Assembly (NCBI RefSeq): GCF_041435115.1
Contig: NZ_CP108046.1
Coordinates: forward strand, 6,510,001 to 6,574,000
Direction of reading: 5' to 3'
DNA: 64,000 bases
Source of the DNA: Streptomyces sp. NBC_00289
GTDB lineage: Bacteria > Actinomycetota > Actinomycetes > Streptomycetales > Streptomycetaceae
In this document: positions 23,715-32,412 of the stretch, one piece after another
How positions within the stretch are numbered: the stretch's first letter is position 1
Layout of the letters: the number at the start of each line of letters is the position of its first letter
The notes under the pieces: model-generated
What the model saw: the letters and a program-made list of their open reading frames with translations, nothing else
Databases searched by the model: none
What the model was told of the DNA's origin: nothing
Position numbers and translations under genes: made by a program

Positions 23715-24926
23715 ATGCGGAGCCCTGTCACGGGGGCGAAACGGCAGGGGAACCGGACCGAGGTTCCCGCGCCGCGGCTGGCTCAAGGCATCAGCATCAC
23801 CGTCATCTCGGGATTCGGCGTCATCACGATGCTGAACGTCCGCAACGCGGTCTCGGGAGGCGTCCAGCTGGGCCTGTGCGTCGGTGCCGTACTGGTTCTC
23901 TACGCCCTTCAGTTCATGGTCACCTCGTCGGGCGCCCGGCGGTGGTCCCCCCGCCGCCGGGCACTCGCGCTCTGCCTCCAGGCCTCGCTCACGTTCGTGC
24001 CCATGGTGTGGGTCGGCATCGCCTGGGGAAGCATGGCGGGTCCGCTCGGCGGATCGATTCTGCTGCTGCTTCCGCCGCGGCTCGCCTGGCCCTGCTACGG
24101 CGCCGTCACGCTGACGATCCTCGCCTGGTCCTCGCAGTCCTCGGGCGTACACGCCCTGGAAGTCGGCTACTTCACGATCTCCACCGCCCTGACCGGGCTG
24201 GTCATATTCGGACTGACCCGCCTCACCGACCTGGTCCGCGAAGTGCACGCCGCACGCGCCGAGATGGCCAGGATGGCGGTGACCCAGGAGCGGCTGCGGT
24301 TCGCCCGTGACCTGCACGACCTGCTGGGCTACAGCCTGTCCACCATCACGCTCAAGAGCGAGCTGATCCACCGGCTCATCCCGGCCAACCCCGAACGGGC
24401 CCGCGACGAGGTGGCGGGAGTGCTCGGTGTCTCCCGCCAGGCGCTCGCCGACGTACGCCTCGTGGCCAGCGGCTACCGGGAGATGTCGCTGGAGACCGAG
24501 GCGGCCGCGGTCGCCGAGGTGATGGCCGCGGCGGACGTCCAGGTCGAGACGGACATCGCCTGCGGCAGGCTGCACCCGCTCGTGGACACCGTGCTCGCCA
24601 CTGCCCTTCGGGAGGGCGTCACGAATATCCTCAGGCACAGCAAGGTCCAGTCGTGCGGGATCGCGGCCGCTGTGGAGGGCGAGACGGTGCGTCTGACGCT
24701 GGTCAACGACGGTGTGGTGGTCCAGGAGAAGCCCGCCGCGGGCCTCGGCAGCGGCAGCGGGCTCGGCAACCTGCGCACCCGGCTCACCGAGATCGGCGGC
24801 AGGCTGGCCGCGGGAACCACCGAGGCGGGACACTTCCGGCTGGTGGCCGAGGCGCCCCTCAGGCCCGACACCACGGACACCACCGGCGCCGCGGGCACCG
24901 GCGAGCCGAGCGTGTCCGTGGCGTGA
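23715..24926 (+). CDS. Membrane histidine kinase (HisKA_3/NarL class)
   Basis: The predicted product has 403 aa. Five or so hydrophobic segments (about 25-170) form a membrane sensor with almost no outside loop. They are followed by a HisKA_3 dimerisation domain with the phosphorylated His201 in RFARDLHDLLGYSLS, then an HATPase with N box REGVTNILRHS (Asn304) and G box GLGSGSGLGNLRTRL. This is DesK-like. AGGGGGA lies 7 nt before the ATG. Fifty-one nt separate it from the response regulator, its evident partner. Position suggests control of the TOMM genes. The 184-nt gap upstream has a TATAGT -10-like hexamer at 23578 without a good -35. Confidence 0.88.
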   Translation: MRSPVTGAKRQGNRTEVPAPRLAQGISITVISGFGVITMLNVRNAVSGGVQLGLCVGAVLVLYALQFMVTSSGARRWSPRRRALALCLQASLTFVPMVWVGIAWGSMAGPLGGSILLLLPPRLAWPCYGAVTLTILAWSSQSSGVHALEVGYFTISTALTGLVIFGLTRLTDLVREVHAARAEMARMAVTQERLRFARDLHDLLGYSLSTITLKSELIHRLIPANPERARDEVAGVLGVSRQALADVRLVASGYREMSLETEAAAVAEVMAAADVQVETDIACGRLHPLVDTVLATALREGVTNILRHSKVQSCGIAAAVEGETVRLTLVNDGVVVQEKPAAGLGSGSGLGNLRTRLTEIGGRLAAGTTEAGHFRLVAEAPLRPDTTDTTGAAGTGEPSVSVA

Positions 24927-24977
24927 GGTCCGCAGCACCGCGCATGGCATGGAACACGGGGGAACAGGGGGAGAAGA

Positions 24978-25592
24978 ATGCTGTCGGTGAGGATCCTGCT
25001 TGCCGAGGACGTGCACATGATCCGGGGCGCCCTGGTGGCTCTGCTGGAACTGGAACAGGATCTGCAGGTGGTCGCCTCGGTGGACCGGGGAGACCTCATC
25101 GTGAAGACCGCGTTGGAGGTACGGCCCGACGTCGCCGTCATCGACATCGACCTGCCCGGCACCGACGGGCTCACCGCGGCGGCCGAACTGCGCGTCAGAG
25201 TGCCCGAGTGCCGCAGCCTGATTCTCACCAGCCTCGGCCGTCCCGGGACCCTGCGCCGGGCGATGTCGGCGCAGGTCTCCGGCTTCCTGCTGAAGGACTC
25301 GCCGCCGGACCGGCTCGCCCAGGCGGTACGGACCGTCGCCGGGGGCGGGCGGGTCGTCGATCCCGAACTCGCCCTCAGCGCGTGGGAGGCGCCGGACAAC
25401 CCGCTGTCGCCGCGCGAGACGCAGGTGCTGCGGCTGGCGGCGCGGGGCGCTGACGCGGCGGAGATCGCGGAGCAGTTGTTTCTGACGCCGGGGACTGTGC
25501 GGAACTATCTGACGGCGATCGTCGACAAGCTGCATGCGCGGAATCGGGTCGACGCGATTCGGATCGCGGAGGAGGCGGGGTGGGTCCCGTAG
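24978..25592 (+). CDS. NarL/LuxR-family response regulator
   Basis: The predicted product has 204 aa. Receiver domain (1-120) with the acidic pocket LAEDVH and phosphoacceptor Asp56 in VIDIDLPGTDG, Lys in FLLKDSPPD; then a LuxR-type helix-turn-helix (about 140-200: LSPRETQVLRLAARG, EIAEQLFLTPGTVRNYL). It is the cognate partner of the kinase just upstream and probably binds near the TOMM or SARP promoters. Confidence 0.9.
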   Translation: MLSVRILLAEDVHMIRGALVALLELEQDLQVVASVDRGDLIVKTALEVRPDVAVIDIDLPGTDGLTAAAELRVRVPECRSLILTSLGRPGTLRRAMSAQVSGFLLKDSPPDRLAQAVRTVAGGGRVVDPELALSAWEAPDNPLSPRETQVLRLAARGADAAEIAEQLFLTPGTVRNYLTAIVDKLHARNRVDAIRIAEEAGWVP

Positions 25593-25628
25593 CCGGCCCG
25601 GCTTCCTCGGTGCCGGTCGGCTGCGGCC

Positions 25629-25653
25629 GGTCGCGCAGTTCCCCGCGCCCCTG
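25629..25653. repeat. Dispersed GC-rich repeat, copy 1
   Basis: Contains GCGCAGTTCCCCGCGCCCC, preceded by GGTC. The same string recurs at 25697 and, inverted, at 60098. I recall such elements as common after genes in Streptomyces chromosomes. Confidence 0.7.
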
Positions 25654-25696
25654 AGGTTCCTGTGGGTTCGTTCACGGGTGCGGGTTGGGTGTGGCT

Positions 25697-25746
25697 GGTC
25701 GCGCAGTTCCCCGCGCCCCTGGTGCGCCGTTCCCCGCGCCCTGGTG
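25697..25746. repeat. Dispersed GC-rich repeat, copy 2 plus a partial third copy
   Basis: GGTCGCGCAGTTCCCCGCGC and the next four bases repeat copy 1 exactly, 68 nt away. A degenerate copy (CGCCGTTCCCCGCGCCCTGG) follows at about 25725. They fill the gap between the response regulator and the convergent acyltransferase gene and show no clear stem-loop terminator. Confidence 0.65.
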
Positions 25747-25762
25747 TGGGTGTCCCGTGTCC

Positions 25763-27016
25763 CTACAGGGTGGTGTTCTCGTCGTTGGCCAAGGGGCCGG
25801 CGTTGAGGGCGGAGAGGATGCCGGCCAGGTCCACCGCGTTGCTGTGGGGGCCGCGGCATACGGGGAGGCAGCGGGGGCCCCGGGTGCCGCCCATGCGGCG
25901 CAGGAACGGGGTGAGGGCCGCTTTGGGGCCGATCTCGACGACGTGGCTCGGGCGTTGCTCGGCGAGCAGGGCGCGGGCCGCGTCGGCGAACCGTACCGGT
26001 GAGGTGATCTGACGTGCCCAGTACGCGGCGTCCAGCGGGCCGTCGTACTCGCGGCCGTACACCGTCGAGTAGTACGGGATCGCGGGTGCCGTGGTGGGCA
26101 TCCGGCGGGCCAGTGCCTCCAGGCGCGGGGCCACGGGTTCCATCAGCGGGGAGTGGAAGGCGTGCGTCACCTTCAGGAAGGTGCTGGCGATGCCGATGTC
26201 CGCGAGGCGCCGACGCGCCCGCTCCAGGCCCGCGATGTCACCGGACAGCACGGTCGCCCGCGCCGCGTTGATCGCGCCGATGGACACCCCCGGCTCCAGC
26301 GTCGCCGCCTCGGCGGCCTCGAACGGGTCGGCGCAGGTCGCCATCATGCCGCCGCCGACCGGCAGGTGCTGCATGAACGCCCCCCGCGACGCCACCAGTT
26401 CGGCGGCCGCCGCCAGCGGCAGCGCACCGCCCACGGTGGCCGCCGCGAACTCCCCGACGCCGTGTCCCAGCACGGCGACCGGCCGTACGCCCTCCTCCAG
26501 CAGCGTCATCGCCAGGGCGTACCCGACGGCGAACAGCGCCGGCTGGGCGAGCTCGGTCTGGTGGATCAGCGGGTCGCCGTCGCGCACCAACGCCACCACG
26601 GAACGCCCCAGATGCGGCGCCAGCGCCTCGTCCGCCTCACCGAGGTGGTGGCGGTACGCCGTGCAGTGCCGGTGCAGGCCGTCCGTCATCCGCGGATGCT
26701 GACAGCCCTGGCCGGTGAACACGAACGCGGTGCGGATCCGGCCGTCGGACCGCTCCGCGCGGTCCCGGCCGGCCAGCCGACGGGCGAGGTTGCGGATCGT
26801 GGTGTACGGCCAGACCTCCAGGGGATGGTCCGGCAGCGGGCCGAACGCCTCCTCCGCCTCGCCGTACAGGCCCAGCAGGGCCACGGAGTCCAGGCCGCAC
26901 TCGATCAGCGGCATGTCCTCGCGCACTTCCCGGCGGACGCGCTCGGCGACCTGTTCCGTGAGCCACTCGACATAGCCCTGCTCGTCCGGCTGACCTCGCC
27001 CCGATCCAGTCACCAT
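25763..27016 (-). CDS. ACP-acyltransferase fusion with Gly at the active-site Ser position
   Basis: The predicted product has 417 aa. Residues 10-85 form an acyl carrier domain with the phosphopantetheine Ser44 in CGLDSVALL. Residues 95-400 are a malonyl-transferase-like domain: FVFTGQGCQ, then GHGVGEF where the family has GHSxGE, so position 186 is Gly. Arg211 (ASRGAFMQ) and the catalytic His288 (THAFHSPLM, a malonyl-type motif) are kept. Without the nucleophile it probably cannot form the usual acyl enzyme; it may bind and position, or decarboxylate. GGAAGGGG precedes the ATG. It lies 19 nt after the FAAL gene, so a starter-unit role is likely. Confidence 0.8.
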   Translation of the reverse strand: MVTGSGRGQPDEQGYVEWLTEQVAERVRREVREDMPLIECGLDSVALLGLYGEAEEAFGPLPDHPLEVWPYTTIRNLARRLAGRDRAERSDGRIRTAFVFTGQGCQHPRMTDGLHRHCTAYRHHLGEADEALAPHLGRSVVALVRDGDPLIHQTELAQPALFAVGYALAMTLLEEGVRPVAVLGHGVGEFAAATVGGALPLAAAAELVASRGAFMQHLPVGGGMMATCADPFEAAEAATLEPGVSIGAINAARATVLSGDIAGLERARRRLADIGIASTFLKVTHAFHSPLMEPVAPRLEALARRMPTTAPAIPYYSTVYGREYDGPLDAAYWARQITSPVRFADAARALLAEQRPSHVVEIGPKAALTPFLRRMGGTRGPRCLPVCRGPHSNAVDLAGILSALNAGPLANDENTTL

Positions 27017-27035
27017 CTGCCCCTTCCGGACACGT

Positions 27036-28787
27036 TCACCGACTGCGTGCCGCGCCGGATCGCCCGGCCGCGGTTGCCAACTCCTCGTCGAGCCGCTGGT
27101 GCAGAGGCTGGATCCCGCCGTTGAGGAAGAGCCGGCGCGTCGCGGCCCGCTCCACCTTCCCGCTGGTCGTCCGCCGGATGGTGCCCGGCCGTACGAGCAG
27201 CACACCGTCCACACTGACCTCGAACTCCTCGGCCAGGCAGCGCTCCACGTCACCGGCGAGCCGGTCCAGGTCGAGGTCGTAGCGCTTGTGGGTGCGCAAC
27301 TCCTGGACCATCACGACGCGTTCACGCCTGCCGGGCACCGAGAAGGCGGTACCCGTGCCGAACAGCGAGCTGATCCGCTGGACGGCGTGCTCCATGTCCT
27401 GGGGGTACAGGTTGCGGCCGGCGACCACGATCATGTCCTTGAGCCGGCCCGTCACATGCAGCCGGCCGTCGATGAGCGTGCCCAGGTCACCGGTGCGCAG
27501 GTACCCTCCCGCGCCGCCGGCCGTCGCGGCCTCGAAGACCTCCGCCGTCGCGGCCCGGTCGCGCCAGTAGCCCCCCGCGACCCCGGCGCCCCGGACCCAG
27601 ATCTCGCCGATCGCGCCGTCCTCCAGCACCTCGAACGACTCCGGGTCGACGACCCTGACCTCGGTGCCCGCCGGGCGGCCGCAGGAGACCAGCGTCCGCC
27701 GCGGACGGCCCGCCACCGGCTCGCGCAGCACGTCGCGTTCCAGGGCCGCGCCGTCCACGGTGCGCACCGCGGGGGCGGCACCGGTCCGCTCGCCGGAGAC
27801 CAGCAGGGTCGCCTCGGCCAGCCCGTAGCAGGGCATCAGGGCCTCCGGACGGAACCCGGCGGGCGCGAACCGCTCGGCGAAGTCGCGGCCCGTGGCGGCG
27901 GACACCGGCTCACCGCCGGTGACCGCGGTGCGCCAGCCGGACAGGTCCAGGCCGGCCAGCTGCTCGTCGGTCACCCGGCGGGCGCACAGCTCGTACGCGA
28001 AGTCCGGGGCGCCGCTGACGGTGATGCCGTACCGGCCGATCGCCTCCAGCCAGCGCGCCGGCCGCTTCAGGAACGCCTCGGGCGACAGCAGGACGGCGGT
28101 GCCGCCCAGCCACAGCGGCAGCAGCAACTGGCCGACCAGGCCCATGTCGTGGTGGAACGGCAGCCAGCCGCCGACCCGCTCGCCCGGCTCGGTGCCCAGG
28201 GTGTCGGCGAGCGCCCGCAGGTTGGCGAGCAGGTTGCCGTGGGTCACCACCACACCGCGCGGGGTGCCGGTGGAGCCGGACGTGTACTGGAGGTAGGCGA
28301 CCGTGTCCGGGGACAGCTCGGGCATCCGCCACGGGCTGCGCGCGGGCACCGCGTCGGCGGCCAGGCACGGCACGGACCCGTATCCGCAGGCGGCCAGCAG
28401 CCGTGACACGTCGGGGGCCAGCGCGGCGTCGGTGAACGTCGCGCAGGGCGCCACGTCCTTGACGATGCCCGCCACGCGGACCGCGTGATGCCGGCGCCCG
28501 CCGGTGGGCGGGACCGGGACCGCGATGGCACCGGCGTACAGGCAGGCCAGGAACGACACGGCGAACTGGCGGCGGGAGGTGTGCATCAGCAGCACCCGCT
28601 CGCCCGTCGCGCCCCGCGCCTGGAGCCAGCCGGCGAGTTCGCGCGCGGCGGCGTCCAGGGCGCCGTAGGAAACCGTGTTCGGGCGTCCGCGGTCGTCGCT
28701 CTCCGGCAGCAGGAGGAGAGCCTCGCGGTCGGGTGTCCGCTCTGTTCTGTCGAGTATCAGTCCGGTGAAGGTGCCGTGTTCCGTCAT
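27036..28787 (-). CDS. Fatty acyl-AMP ligase (FAAL)
   Basis: The predicted product has 583 aa, of the FAAL/long-chain adenylate-forming family. P-loop-like YTSGSTGTPRGVVVTH; GWLPFHHDMGLVGQ, typical of FAALs; CYGLAEATLLVS; RTGDLG; and the C-terminal TTSGKVERA with the catalytic Lys. FAALs activate a fatty acid as the acyl adenylate and hand it to an ACP. Likely acceptors are the N-terminal ACP of the next gene or the ACP at 32413. The ATG at 28787 follows AGGGGGA. The product may supply a non-acetate starter unit to the aromatic PKS. Confidence 0.88.
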   Translation of the reverse strand: MTEHGTFTGLILDRTERTPDREALLLLPESDDRGRPNTVSYGALDAAARELAGWLQARGATGERVLLMHTSRRQFAVSFLACLYAGAIAVPVPPTGGRRHHAVRVAGIVKDVAPCATFTDAALAPDVSRLLAACGYGSVPCLAADAVPARSPWRMPELSPDTVAYLQYTSGSTGTPRGVVVTHGNLLANLRALADTLGTEPGERVGGWLPFHHDMGLVGQLLLPLWLGGTAVLLSPEAFLKRPARWLEAIGRYGITVSGAPDFAYELCARRVTDEQLAGLDLSGWRTAVTGGEPVSAATGRDFAERFAPAGFRPEALMPCYGLAEATLLVSGERTGAAPAVRTVDGAALERDVLREPVAGRPRRTLVSCGRPAGTEVRVVDPESFEVLEDGAIGEIWVRGAGVAGGYWRDRAATAEVFEAATAGGAGGYLRTGDLGTLIDGRLHVTGRLKDMIVVAGRNLYPQDMEHAVQRISSLFGTGTAFSVPGRRERVVMVQELRTHKRYDLDLDRLAGDVERCLAEEFEVSVDGVLLVRPGTIRRTTSGKVERAATRRLFLNGGIQPLHQRLDEELATAAGRSGAARSR

Positions 28788-28922
28788 GTGGGGTCCCCCT
28801 GGCAGTTCGTCGGGTACGGGCGCCCGACTTGTCGTCCGCGCGCCCGGACCCATCGTTGTTTTCGAACGTAATGTGCGACTTCTAGAGGGACGCTCGACGC
28901 GGGCTGGTCGCGGGGCGCGAAC

Positions 28923-29141
28923 TCAGGAGCGGGACCAGCCGACCGGCGGACGCGGGCGCGGACGCCTTCTGCTCCAGCCGGCCCGCAGCGGGGGCTCGTC
29001 GAACACCCCGGCCGCGCCGTCCGGCGCCCCGTCCTGACCTGCGGCCGACCGCAGCCGGGCGAGCAGTACCGCGGTCACCGCGGCGAGTTCCTCCGCGGTC
29101 GGCCGGCCGCGCACGATGGCGAGAGACAAGGGAGCTTCCAT
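28923..29141 (-). CDS. Acyl-CoA carboxylase epsilon subunit
   Basis: The predicted product has 72 aa, a usual size for this small subunit. LAIVRGRPTAEELAAVTAVLLARL is the conserved epsilon signature, and the Pro/Arg/Trp-rich end (AGWSRRRPRP, GWSRS) is also typical. Epsilon subunits bind and stabilise the beta subunit hexamer of actinobacterial acyl-CoA carboxylases. The probable partner is at 18266-19855, 9 kb away on the same strand. The ribosome-binding site is weak (GGAG very close to the ATG). Confidence 0.75.
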   Translation of the reverse strand: MEAPLSLAIVRGRPTAEELAAVTAVLLARLRSAAGQDGAPDGAAGVFDEPPLRAGWSRRRPRPRPPVGWSRS

Positions 29142-29310
29142 GCTCCGAGCGTGCCGCCGCCACCTCGAGACCCGCTCGCGGCCCGACGGTGCCTTCCCTC
29201 GAGCACGGCTTTCCGAGCCTGCCTGTCGGAGGGGGAGGGGGCGGCCGGAAGTCGCCGTGCGGTCCGGTCGCTCGCGGCGCCCGCGAGCCGCGGTGTGGAC
29301 GGGCGACAGG

Positions 29311-29385
29311 GCATGGCCGATGGCCGATGGACGACGGCCCGATGGACGACGGCCCGATGGACGATGGGCCGGTGGACGACGGGGT
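29311..29385. repeat. 15-nt tandem repeat
   Basis: GATGGACGACGGCCC occurs twice exactly (29326 and 29341), followed by two diverged copies; a diverged unit also precedes. It lies in the noncoding gap between two minus-strand genes. Confidence 0.8.
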
Positions 29386-29392
29386 GCGGAAG

Positions 29393-29462
<70 letters not shown>

Positions 29463-29532
29463 CATCCACAGCCTGGGCCGGAGCCGGTGTCCAGGCCGAG
29501 GTGGGCGGGGCGAAGGCCTGCCCACCTCCGTG

Positions 29533-30150
29533 TCACTCGCTTTCGAGTGGCAGGGCGTGGAGTTCGGTCACCTCGGCCGTGCCGGTCAGTTTCGTTCGGC
29601 GGTCCAGGTAGGCGGACGTGCTGAGGATCCGGTCGCAGGACTCGGGGTCCTGCCACCACAGGACGCCGGTGTAGGCGCGCGGGTCGACCACCGAGCGCAG
29701 CAGATCGCTGCCGCCGTAGCCGCCGGCGGTCACGCACGACCCCACGAGCGCCCCGAAGTCCATCTCGAACCGCGCCGGTTCGCTCTCCACCACGGCCCGC
29801 ACCAGCACCACGCGCGCCGCGTCGGTGAGCGGCGCGGCGGCGGGCATCCGGCCGACGCTCACCGCGAGTTCGTGCCGTACGGCGGCCAGGGCCGTCACGG
29901 AGGCCAGATGCGGAAGGAAGCTGTCGTCGTGCGTGGCTTTCAGCAGGGCGTTCATACCGCGCCACTGCTCCAGGCGGACATAGCCGCCGGGCCGCCCGAT
30001 CAGCCGGAGCGTGATCCCGTCGTCGAAGCCCCTCAGGTCTTCGCGGTGGCGCGCGTAGGCACGGAGTCCGGCGGCCGGCGCCAGGTCGGCGTCCGCGGCC
30101 GTGAAGTGCTGCAGGGCCGTCACCCGGTTGACGAGATCACGTGGGGGCAT
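29533..30150 (-). CDS. Two-domain ABM-type (antibiotic biosynthesis monooxygenase fold) protein
   Basis: The predicted product has 205 aa. Two dimeric alpha/beta-barrel (ABM) units in tandem: GYVRLEQWRGMNALLKATHDD in the first half and YTGVLWWQDPESCDRIL with YLDRRTKLTGTAEVTELHAL in the second. Family members such as ActVA-Orf6 oxidise anthrones to quinones without a cofactor. The ATG at 30150 has GGAGGTG 10-12 nt upstream. First gene of a minus-strand set with the epsilon subunit, FAAL and acyltransferase. A catalytic rather than stress-related role is inferred from context. Confidence 0.7.
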   Translation of the reverse strand: MPPRDLVNRVTALQHFTAADADLAPAAGLRAYARHREDLRGFDDGITLRLIGRPGGYVRLEQWRGMNALLKATHDDSFLPHLASVTALAAVRHELAVSVGRMPAAAPLTDAARVVLVRAVVESEPARFEMDFGALVGSCVTAGGYGGSDLLRSVVDPRAYTGVLWWQDPESCDRILSTSAYLDRRTKLTGTAEVTELHALPLESE

Positions 30151-30234
30151 CAGCGAGACCCACCTCCCCCTCCGCCTCTCCGCATGCCCGCACACCCCCT
30201 CGCGTACGCGCGCCGACAGTCGACCACGCCCCGC

Positions 30235-30289
30235 TCGAGCCTCACTCGAACCTGGGCCGGGACCGGCCGTCACGAGAGTTCCTCGAGGA
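30235..30289. promoter_or_regulatory. Candidate SARP-binding heptamer pairs in a divergent promoter
   Basis: TCGAGCC (30235) and TCGAACC (30246) start 11 nt apart. A second pair, read on the minus strand, is TCGAGGA (30286-30280) and TCGTGAC (30275-30269), also 11 nt apart. SARP regulators bind TCGAGNN-type heptamers at one-turn spacing. The pairs lie between the ABM gene at 30150 (minus) and the operon starting at 30349 (plus). No clear -10 was found. Confidence 0.6.
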
Positions 30290-30348
30290 CCCGCCGAGCG
30301 CGGGCGAGGACCGTCCCTCATCCGAGAACAACCACGGAAGGGACGTTC

Positions 30349-30576
30349 ATGACCACCACCACCGACGACGTCGGCCGGATTCCCCGCGATCCGGGACGCA
30401 CACTCACCCGTTTCGCGGTCGACCGCCTGGTCAGGCCGGTCTGGTACGCGCTGGTCGCCTACGGCGGCATGTGGCTGGGCGGCGTCAGGTTCGAAGCCGA
30501 CGGTACGCCCGTGCCGATCCTGCCGATCCCTCACGACGCTCCCGAGCCTGCCCGGGAGGACTTGAGGGCCTCTTGA
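30349..30576 (+). CDS. Small protein of unknown function, first gene of the ACAD-ACP operon
   Basis: The predicted product has 75 aa. An Arg/Asp/Thr-rich start is followed by an aromatic/hydrophobic stretch (RPVWYALVAYGGMWLGGV, about 30-48) that could touch the membrane, and a Pro-rich end (PVPILPIPHDAPEPA). No known domain. GGAAGGGAC precedes the ATG at 30349, and coding-like composition and position support it as real. It is 54 nt before the acyl-CoA dehydrogenase gene. Confidence 0.6.
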   Translation: MTTTTDDVGRIPRDPGRTLTRFAVDRLVRPVWYALVAYGGMWLGGVRFEADGTPVPILPIPHDAPEPAREDLRAS

Positions 30577-30630
30577 GCCACGCCGGTTAGGCATGGGCGG
30601 AGCGGGACCCAATCGAGGACGGAGACAGCC

Positions 30631-32400
30631 ATGACCACGGTGGTGAACAGGGCGGAGGCCGCCGAGAGGGCCGTACAGGAACGTATAGCGCGGCTCGAAC
30701 ACGACCTCGGCGACCTCGACGACCCTGGCAACCCTCTGGGCGCGGACCACTTCCTCGCCGCCGACGGAAGACAACGGCTGCTGCCGGCGGCCGAACGGCT
30801 CCTCGACGACTTCGGGCTCAACGCCGAGTTCGTGCCCCGCGAGCTGGGCGGCCGGCTCGACCGGCTGGACGTGCTCGCCCGGGTGCTCAGGGCGGTCTTC
30901 CGCCGGGACGCCGCCCTCGGGCTCGCCCACGGGATGACCTCGTACCTGGCGGCCGCCACCGTGTGGGCGGACGGCACCGGACAGCAGCGACGGCAGACCG
31001 CCGAACTGCTGCTGTCCGGCGGCCGGATGGCCGGCGCCTACCCGGAACCCGCCCCCGGCAACGACTTCCTGCACAACCGGCTCACCGCGGTCCGGGAGCC
31101 CGGCGGCTACCGGCTCGACGGCCGCAAGGAAGCACTCAACAACGCCGCGCGCGTCGACTCGCTCGTCGTGTTCGCGCACACCCCCGAGGCCGGGGGCGAC
31201 GCCCAGACGGCGTTCCTCCTGCCCGGCCCCGGGGCGGCCGGACCCGGGATCACCGTGCTGCCCCGACGCCGTACCAGTGGTATCCGCGGCTGTGTCGTCC
31301 AGGGACTGGAGTTCACCGGCCACCGCCTGGGCGCCGACCGGCTGCTGGGGCCGGAGGGCGGTGGCGGCCTGCTCGCCGAGCGGGTCTTCCCCATCACCCG
31401 CAGCACCGGCCCCTCGATGGCGTTGGGCTGCGCCGACACCGCGCTGCGTACCACCGTCGCCTTCGCCCGCGCGCACCGCTCCCGCAGCCGCGCCTCGCTG
31501 CACAGCGCCCGCACCCGGTTCGCGCTCGTCGACGCGTTCACCGACCTGCTGGTGTGCGACTGCCTCTCGCTCGTCGCCACCCGGGCCGCGCACCTGCTGC
31601 CGCGCGAGAGCCGCACCCTGAGCGCGGCCGTGAAGTACCTGCTGCCCACGATCCTCACCGAGATGGTCTACGACCTGTCCATCGTGCTGGGCGCCGAGTC
31701 GTACGCCACCACCGGCAGTTACGGACTGTTCCAGAAGGCGGCCCGGGACCTGCCCATGATCGGACTCGGCAGCGCCGGAACCGCCGCCAGCCGGTCCGCC
31801 ATCGTCGAACACCTGCTGCGGCTGCCGGAGTTGGCGGCGCCGCCCGAGCCCGCCGGGTCAGCCGGGGCGCCCCTCGCCGAGGCCTGCGCCCGGCTGTTCC
31901 GGCCGCACGACCCGGACCTGCCGCCGCTGCGACCCGAGGAACTGGCGCTGCCCGCCGGAGGCGACTCGCTGCTGGGCTCCCTGCCCGCCACCGTGCGCCG
32001 GGTGCGCGCCGCGCACGGCGAGTTCGCCGGAGCGCTGGGCGAGGCGGCCGACGCCCTGGCCACCGAACTGCGGCTGCTGCGCGAGGACTGCGCACGGCTC
32101 GCCGAGCGTCCGCCCGGCCAGGACCTCAGCCCCCGCGTCTACGCCCTGGCCGACCGCTACGCCCTGATCGTCGCGGGCGCCGCCTGCCTCGGCGTGTGGC
32201 GGCACGGCGCCCCCCGGGACAGCGGCCTGCTCGCCGAGCCCGCCTGGGCCGCGCTGGCGCTGTCCCGCATCGTCGGCCGGCTGGACCGCAGCGCCGTACG
32301 CGCACCGGAGTCCGGCACCGAACACCTGCTGGCCGAGGTGCTGGACCGCTTCGACGACGCCCGCAGCTACGACCTGTACGCCACACCCATAGGCCGATGA
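30631..32400 (+). CDS. Acyl-CoA dehydrogenase family protein (probably acyl-ACP)
   Basis: The predicted product has 589 aa, longer than the 380-400 of simple ACADs; the extra part is a C-terminal helical region (about 400-589). The N-terminal and middle domains are recognisable: FGLNAEFVPRELGG, GGRMAGAYPEPAPGNDF, ITRSTGPSMALGCADTALR and a C-terminal ACAD bundle with AARDLPMIGLGSAGTA. It probably introduces a double bond into an ACP-tethered acyl chain. Twelve nt separate it from the ACP gene, its likely partner, and the FAAL lies in the divergent operon. Confidence 0.8.
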   Translation: MTTVVNRAEAAERAVQERIARLEHDLGDLDDPGNPLGADHFLAADGRQRLLPAAERLLDDFGLNAEFVPRELGGRLDRLDVLARVLRAVFRRDAALGLAHGMTSYLAAATVWADGTGQQRRQTAELLLSGGRMAGAYPEPAPGNDFLHNRLTAVREPGGYRLDGRKEALNNAARVDSLVVFAHTPEAGGDAQTAFLLPGPGAAGPGITVLPRRRTSGIRGCVVQGLEFTGHRLGADRLLGPEGGGGLLAERVFPITRSTGPSMALGCADTALRTTVAFARAHRSRSRASLHSARTRFALVDAFTDLLVCDCLSLVATRAAHLLPRESRTLSAAVKYLLPTILTEMVYDLSIVLGAESYATTGSYGLFQKAARDLPMIGLGSAGTAASRSAIVEHLLRLPELAAPPEPAGSAGAPLAEACARLFRPHDPDLPPLRPEELALPAGGDSLLGSLPATVRRVRAAHGEFAGALGEAADALATELRLLREDCARLAERPPGQDLSPRVYALADRYALIVAGAACLGVWRHGAPRDSGLLAEPAWAALALSRIVGRLDRSAVRAPESGTEHLLAEVLDRFDDARSYDLYATPIGR

Positions 32401-32412
32401 GGAAGGCAGACC

